A DNA stretch of 64,000 bases from Chitinophaga varians (lineage in GTDB: Bacteria > Bacteroidota > Bacteroidia > Chitinophagales > Chitinophagaceae): the NCBI RefSeq assembly GCF_012641275.1, contig NZ_JABAIA010000002.1, forward strand, positions 1,550,001-1,614,000. The letters run 5' to 3'. Positions 59,961 to 64,000 of the stretch are shown piece after piece. A program made the translations under genes and the position numbers. The notes under the pieces are model-generated. The model worked only from the letters and a program-made list of their open reading frames with translations, was not told where the DNA came from and did no database searches. Position 1 is the first letter of the stretch. The number at the start of each line of letters is the position of its first letter.

Positions 59961-60059
59961 TTAGAATGTCTAATAGTATTCCAGGATGTTTTGAGAGGCC
60001 TTAACTATTTTACATTAAATGATTGTCAATGGTGGCTCGAGTGAACTTTTCTGTTTTTG

Positions 60060-60088
60060 ATACCACTTTTTGAGTGGTATTTTGTTTA
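60060..60088 (+). terminator. second terminator before the S9 peptidase gene
   Basis: ATACCACT (60060-60067) and AGTGGTAT (60073-60080) flank a five-base loop, followed by TTTTGTTT. A further small hairpin AGAATC/GATTCT (60105-60122) with Ts follows. Confidence 0.65.
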
Positions 60089-60151
60089 TTATTATGTTTA
60101 GACAAGAATCATGTTTGATTCTATCTTTTTTTATCGTAAATGTAATAATTC

Positions 60152-62770
60152 ATGAAGGCTCTACTTTTGGCAGTGAAAAAAAATATCATATGTGCAATAT
60201 TTATATTGTATCTGTTGCTTATGTATTCTTTTTTATATGCGCAAAAAAAAACATTAGATATTAATGATTTAGAGAGCTGGGTTTCTGTTCGACGTGGCAC
60301 CCTTTCAGCGAATGGGAAATATACAGCATTTTATAAAGGTGATACTAACTTAGTGGTTAAAAATGTTCAGAGTTCTTGGAACAAGGAGTTGAATAATCCA
60401 TTACGATTTCTGTTTACTAGTGATAGCAAGTTTTTAGTATGTCAGCATGTTGGTGGCAGAATATCCATAGTCTCATTGGGTAAAGATAGAATAGATGAAG
60501 TGTCTAGTGTGAGGAAGTTTTTTGTAATGCAGTCGGAGGGAAAGGAATATATTCTTTATCTACGTACTGATGGGCAATTTGTTGTTGCCCATTTGGATGG
60601 CGATTTAATGTGGAAGGTAGATAATGTATCCGACTTCTGGGTTCAAAAGGATAGAGGATACATATTTTACAAAAGTAGGTCTGATTCCGGCTACTTCGAG
60701 TTGAAAAAAATGGTTTTGAATGGAAGGGATCCATTTATTTTGTATCGTGGAAATGAACCGGTTAGTGTGGCATTAGATAATAGTGGATCCAAAATCGCTT
60801 TTCTTGTCATTAGTGCTGGTGAAAAGTCTCTCTGGTATTATAGTGATTCCATTTCTGCCAAAGCTGTTAAAAAGGATTTGGATTTAAAGCTGGATGGCTA
60901 TGATATTGGAGGATTAGATGAGTTCAGTGAAGACGGGAATCTTGTATTTGGATGGGTGAAAGATAAACCTAATCTGAATGAGTCAAACAAGAGTAAGACC
61001 CTTGTTTATTCGTTTGCATCCCCGCGTCTGAGTGTGCCGGACTATAGTGGTCGGGCAAATAAATATTTGGCTGTATGGAATTTGAAGGATGAACGTTTTT
61101 TTAAAGTACAAAATAGAGGGGAGATGCTATACTTTAAAGCGAAAAATAATATGGCTTTGTTGCGATATTCAGGTGGTGATGTAGGGGAGTGGAATTGGAA
61201 CGGAAATGCCCGATCATCTTGTGTTTTGGTGGATTTGAAGAATGGACTTAGGAGCGAAATTACTAATGGACCTAATTTAGACGCGAGATCATATATTCTC
61301 TCTCCTATGGGGAAATGGATCGTGTATTACGATTCTGATAGTAGTGATTATTTTAGTTATCATGTCGGAAGTGGAGAAAGAAGGCGGCTTACCCGAAATG
61401 TCGATGCTGTGTGGACTTCATACGATAATGATGACATACCTTCCGCAAAGTATTATAATATCGGAATTGGTGGATTTAGTTCAGATGAGAGTAAACTATA
61501 TTTATATGACCAATATGATATTTTCGTTGTAGATCTTAAAGGAGATAATGAACCATTTTGTTTAACAGGAGGATACGGGCGGAGGAACAACATTGTTTTT
61601 CGATTTGCCTTTCCTCCTAACAACCAGAAGAATAAGAAGGTCATTTTGACAGCCTTCAGCAGAAAGACGAAAGAAGATGGTTTTTATTCTATAGAAGAAT
61701 CTAAGCGCGGTGAAGTAAAAAAACTTGTGATGGATGCGGCAATTTTTACTGGGCCAGAGGAAAGTAAGTATGTCGATAGGTTACTTCCAGTTAAAGCTGA
61801 TAGTGCTTCGGTCTATCTTGTAAGGAAAATGAATGCTACAAGTTCCCCCAATTTCTATGTAACCCGGGACTTTGTTAACTTTGAATCTATTAGTAATGTT
61901 TATCCTGAAAAGAAATATAATTGGCTTACAAGTGAGTTAGTTCGCTTCAAGACACTAGATGGTAAAGATGCTGATGGCATATTGTTTAAACCCGAAAATT
62001 TCGATCCAAATAAGAAGTATCCTTTGATTTTTTATTATTATGAAAAGATAAGTGAAACATTACATTTTTATTGGACGCCTGGCCCTTGTGAGGGACCGAT
62101 TAATATCCCATATTTTGTCAGCAATGGGTATCTGGTGTTTGTTCCTGATATTCACTTTACTATTGGATATCCTGGGAGAAGCTCTTTTAGCACAATTATG
62201 GGAGCAGCTGATAAGCTTGTCAAATTGTCTTATGTTGACTCTACAAAAATGGGACTACAAGGACACAGTTTTGGTGGATTTCAAACGAATTACATTGTTA
62301 CGCATACTCAACGATTTGCAGCGGCATGTTCTGCTGCTGGATTTACTAACTTCGTGAGTGCATACGGGTCAATTATTGGCAATGGATATTCTAGACAGGG
62401 GCAGTTTGAATTGAGTCGCGATCGGATAGGGGCTACCTTATGGGAAAGGCCGGACCTTTATTTGGAAAACTCCCCAGTCATGCGGGTAAATCAGGTATCG
62501 ACACCTATGTTAATAATGCATAATAACGGCGATGATGATGTTCTTGTAACACAAGGGGTGGAGTTTTTTACAGGATTAAGACGTTTGGGAAAGATTTCAT
62601 ATTGGCTTCAGTATGAAGGGGCAAGACACTCGGTATATGGTAATTCTGCTCTCGATTATAGTGCAAAGATGATGGGGTTTTTTAACTATTATCTGAAAGG
62701 TGAAAAAATTCCCAGTTGGATGTGTAATAAATCACCAAATATTTTGAGTGTAAACAAGTTATTGAAATAG
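60152..62770 (+). CDS. secreted S9 prolyl-oligopeptidase-type serine peptidase
   Basis: An 872-residue enzyme with a signal peptide (about residues 10-30, ending YAQ). Residues 35-600 form a beta-propeller of WD/PD40-like blades, which in this family gates access of peptides. The C-terminal alpha/beta hydrolase has the full triad: Ser706 in LQGHSFGGFQ, Asp794 in HNNGDDDVLV, and His826 in GARHSVYG. S9 enzymes cut small peptides, often after proline, and cannot take large proteins. Placement after three genes for small peptides suggests that they, or their leaders, are clients; this is inference. The composition is AT-rich like its neighbours. Confidence 0.88.
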   Translation: MKALLLAVKKNIICAIFILYLLLMYSFLYAQKKTLDINDLESWVSVRRGTLSANGKYTAFYKGDTNLVVKNVQSSWNKELNNPLRFLFTSDSKFLVCQHVGGRISIVSLGKDRIDEVSSVRKFFVMQSEGKEYILYLRTDGQFVVAHLDGDLMWKVDNVSDFWVQKDRGYIFYKSRSDSGYFELKKMVLNGRDPFILYRGNEPVSVALDNSGSKIAFLVISAGEKSLWYYSDSISAKAVKKDLDLKLDGYDIGGLDEFSEDGNLVFGWVKDKPNLNESNKSKTLVYSFASPRLSVPDYSGRANKYLAVWNLKDERFFKVQNRGEMLYFKAKNNMALLRYSGGDVGEWNWNGNARSSCVLVDLKNGLRSEITNGPNLDARSYILSPMGKWIVYYDSDSSDYFSYHVGSGERRRLTRNVDAVWTSYDNDDIPSAKYYNIGIGGFSSDESKLYLYDQYDIFVVDLKGDNEPFCLTGGYGRRNNIVFRFAFPPNNQKNKKVILTAFSRKTKEDGFYSIEESKRGEVKKLVMDAAIFTGPEESKYVDRLLPVKADSASVYLVRKMNATSSPNFYVTRDFVNFESISNVYPEKKYNWLTSELVRFKTLDGKDADGILFKPENFDPNKKYPLIFYYYEKISETLHFYWTPGPCEGPINIPYFVSNGYLVFVPDIHFTIGYPGRSSFSTIMGAADKLVKLSYVDSTKMGLQGHSFGGFQTNYIVTHTQRFAAACSAAGFTNFVSAYGSIIGNGYSRQGQFELSRDRIGATLWERPDLYLENSPVMRVNQVSTPMLIMHNNGDDDVLVTQGVEFFTGLRRLGKISYWLQYEGARHSVYGNSALDYSAKMMGFFNYYLKGEKIPSWMCNKSPNILSVNKLLK

Positions 62771-62852
62771 CAAGATAGTTTATGATAGGAGTGGCAGCTG
62801 ATATTAATGGTTTAGAGACTTAATTCGCATTTAGGTGTTCTCTATATCTCTG
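62771..62852. other. short spacer between the two S9-type genes
   Basis: No terminator is seen, so the second gene may be read from the same transcript. Confidence 0.4.
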
Positions 62853-64000
62853 ATGTTTAAGGTAGTTATCATATTATTGACAGCGATTATATTCTCTTGT
62901 AAAGCCTTCTCCCAAAAGATTTCGTTGGGATTGGAGGAGGGGGATACGTGGGATTATGTTGATAATGGTATAATCAGTGATGATGGCTTGTATGCCTGTT
63001 ATCAAGTTAGAAATCATATTAATGATGAAGGATCGCTCATTATAGTTTCCACCGATGGAGCGACAAGGCGTTCGTTTAGCAATCTTCGAAATCCTCTTTT
63101 TTCAGATAAAGGAAATTGGCTAGCTGGTATAAGGAAAGATACGTTGGTTCTGATAAATTTAAGAGACAGAAAATGCAATACTGTTGAGATTGCTAGTGTA
63201 AATGAATATTCGTTTTTTACCCAATTTAACAAGGATTACCTTATATGTTTTTCTCAGGAAGAAAACATGTTGCGCTTGATGGGAGCTGATGGCGATATCT
63301 TGGAAAAGTATGATTCGGTAGTGCTATTTAAGCTTAGCCCTGACAAAAAAAAACTCTTTATAAAAAAGCGTGGATATGATAAGAACAACATGAAAGTACT
63401 TTGTGTTGAACTAGATAAATTGACATGTAAGACCATTTTTATTGGTGGTGACGTGGATTTTTTTACGTTTGATCGATCTGGAAAGCAATTGGCATTTATT
63501 AGCCAAGATAGAGTCGGTAAGAGTATATGGTATTTTTCAGATAGCATGTTTGTTGCTAAAGAATTAGTTAATAGTAGGACGAATGGCTTAGTGGACCAGA
63601 CAGATATTTCCCCCAATGATTATTGGGGATTTAGTAGAGACGGGACAATGCTTTTTTTTTCGCAAACAAAATTTCATAGAGCCTCAATGGATCTATCTAA
63701 TCCTGAGATATGGAGTTTTGAGGATTTGTACTTGTTGAGTTTTTTTAAAGGAAAGGCAAATGACTATATTCCAAATTTTGGGAAAAGAACTTATCTCTCT
63801 GCAGTTCTTATAAAAGGCGAAAAAGTACTACGGCTGGTTGAAGACAGTGAAGTACTTGAACCGATAAGTTTTATCAATACAAAAGGTAAATATTTTGTGT
63901 TCACGAGAGATAGGAAAATAGACGAAGGTGGAGAATGTATCAGATATAACTATGGAGTTGGTAATAGTTGTTCTGGGGAGAAGATTATTATTGACAGTAG
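62853..64000 (+). CDS. S9-type peptidase paralog, N-terminal propeller part (cut by window edge)
   Basis: The reading frame from the ATG at 62853 runs open to the end of the window (382 codons). It has a signal peptide (VVIILLTAIIFSCKAFSQ) and then propeller-like sequence, with SIWYFSDSMFVAKELVN aligning with SLWYYSDSISAKAVKKD of the preceding protein and both followed by a blade with SRDGTMLFFSQ or SEDGNLVFGWV. It is probably a tandem duplicate; whether the hydrolase domain with its triad is intact lies outside the window. Confidence 0.72.
   Translation, partial: MFKVVIILLTAIIFSCKAFSQKISLGLEEGDTWDYVDNGIISDDGLYACYQVRNHINDEGSLIIVSTDGATRRSFSNLRNPLFSDKGNWLAGIRKDTLVLINLRDRKCNTVEIASVNEYSFFTQFNKDYLICFSQEENMLRLMGADGDILEKYDSVVLFKLSPDKKKLFIKKRGYDKNNMKVLCVELDKLTCKTIFIGGDVDFFTFDRSGKQLAFISQDRVGKSIWYFSDSMFVAKELVNSRTNGLVDQTDISPNDYWGFSRDGTMLFFSQTKFHRASMDLSNPEIWSFEDLYLLSFFKGKANDYIPNFGKRTYLSAVLIKGEKVLRLVEDSEVLEPISFINTKGKYFVFTRDRKIDEGGECIRYNYGVGNSCSGEKIIIDS

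Overview
The window looks like chromosomal DNA from a soil-type Bacteroidota of the Chitinophagaceae, most like Chitinophaga. The evidence is a SusC/SusD pair, a hybrid two-component regulator with a propeller sensor, a type IX secretion (T9SS) C-terminal signal, a GLPGLI protein, promoters of the TAnnTTTG type, and no need for Shine-Dalgarno sites. No rRNA, CRISPR array, integrase or transposase was found. One tRNA (Ser, anticodon TGA) is present.

Layout. 0-4 kb: a flavin-dependent monooxygenase-like protein, a secreted transglutaminase-fold protein, and a divergent MFS/HxlR pair. 3.9-18.5 kb: a complete small polysaccharide utilisation locus (PUL). A T9SS-secreted family 8 polysaccharide lyase cuts a uronic-acid polymer outside the cell, SusC/SusD and a DUF5017 surface lipoprotein take up the pieces, and a GH88 unsaturated glucuronyl hydrolase finishes them. 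A 1324-residue hybrid two-component regulator sits between the two arms. No sulfatase is present, which points to hyaluronan, unsulfated chondroitin or xanthan-like material. 18.5-29.6 kb: small oxidoreductase, SRPBCC and regulator groups, including an ArsR-SRPBCC operon with a clear autoregulatory site, a DUF2314/ankyrin/SH3 cluster, and a four-gene operon sharing one operator with a neighbouring winged-helix regulator gene. 29.7-33.5 kb: a sensor kinase/response regulator operon with an outer-membrane barrel and two odd secreted proteins. 33.6-47.2 kb: Crp/Fnr proteins, a DUF418 membrane protein, O6-methylguanine-DNA methyltransferase, an ECF sigma factor, nudK, a DeoR regulator, a 1341-residue SNF2 helicase, and a sugar-acid dehydratase/SDR pair. 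47.6-55.7 kb: an outer-membrane beta-barrel/GLPGLI operon, small secreted or unknown proteins, an AAA ATPase, a thioesterase and the tRNA.

From about 55.7 kb to the right edge the composition changes to strongly AT-rich (57121-57180 has 18 G+C of 60; 43321-43380 has 33 of 60). This stretch looks like an acquired island. It holds three related secreted mini-proteins of 77-83 residues, each with a hydrophobic leader ending in Lys-Ala-Arg and then two conserved cysteines. With them are a multi-pass membrane protein resembling GT-C glycosyltransferases, a TlpA-like CPYC lipoprotein, an intact S9 prolyl-oligopeptidase-type enzyme, and a second S9-like propeller protein cut off by the window edge. 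I rate this the best candidate for an undescribed system: a secreted disulfide-peptide locus with its own redox and peptidase partners.

Dispersed palindromes (core CCCAGGGCTTCAGCCCTGGG) recur between genes and twice supply the stop codon of the neighbouring gene. A 36-bp perfect inverted repeat likewise encodes the last residues of the SNF2 helicase. All functions are read from sequence patterns and memory of families; no searches were run.
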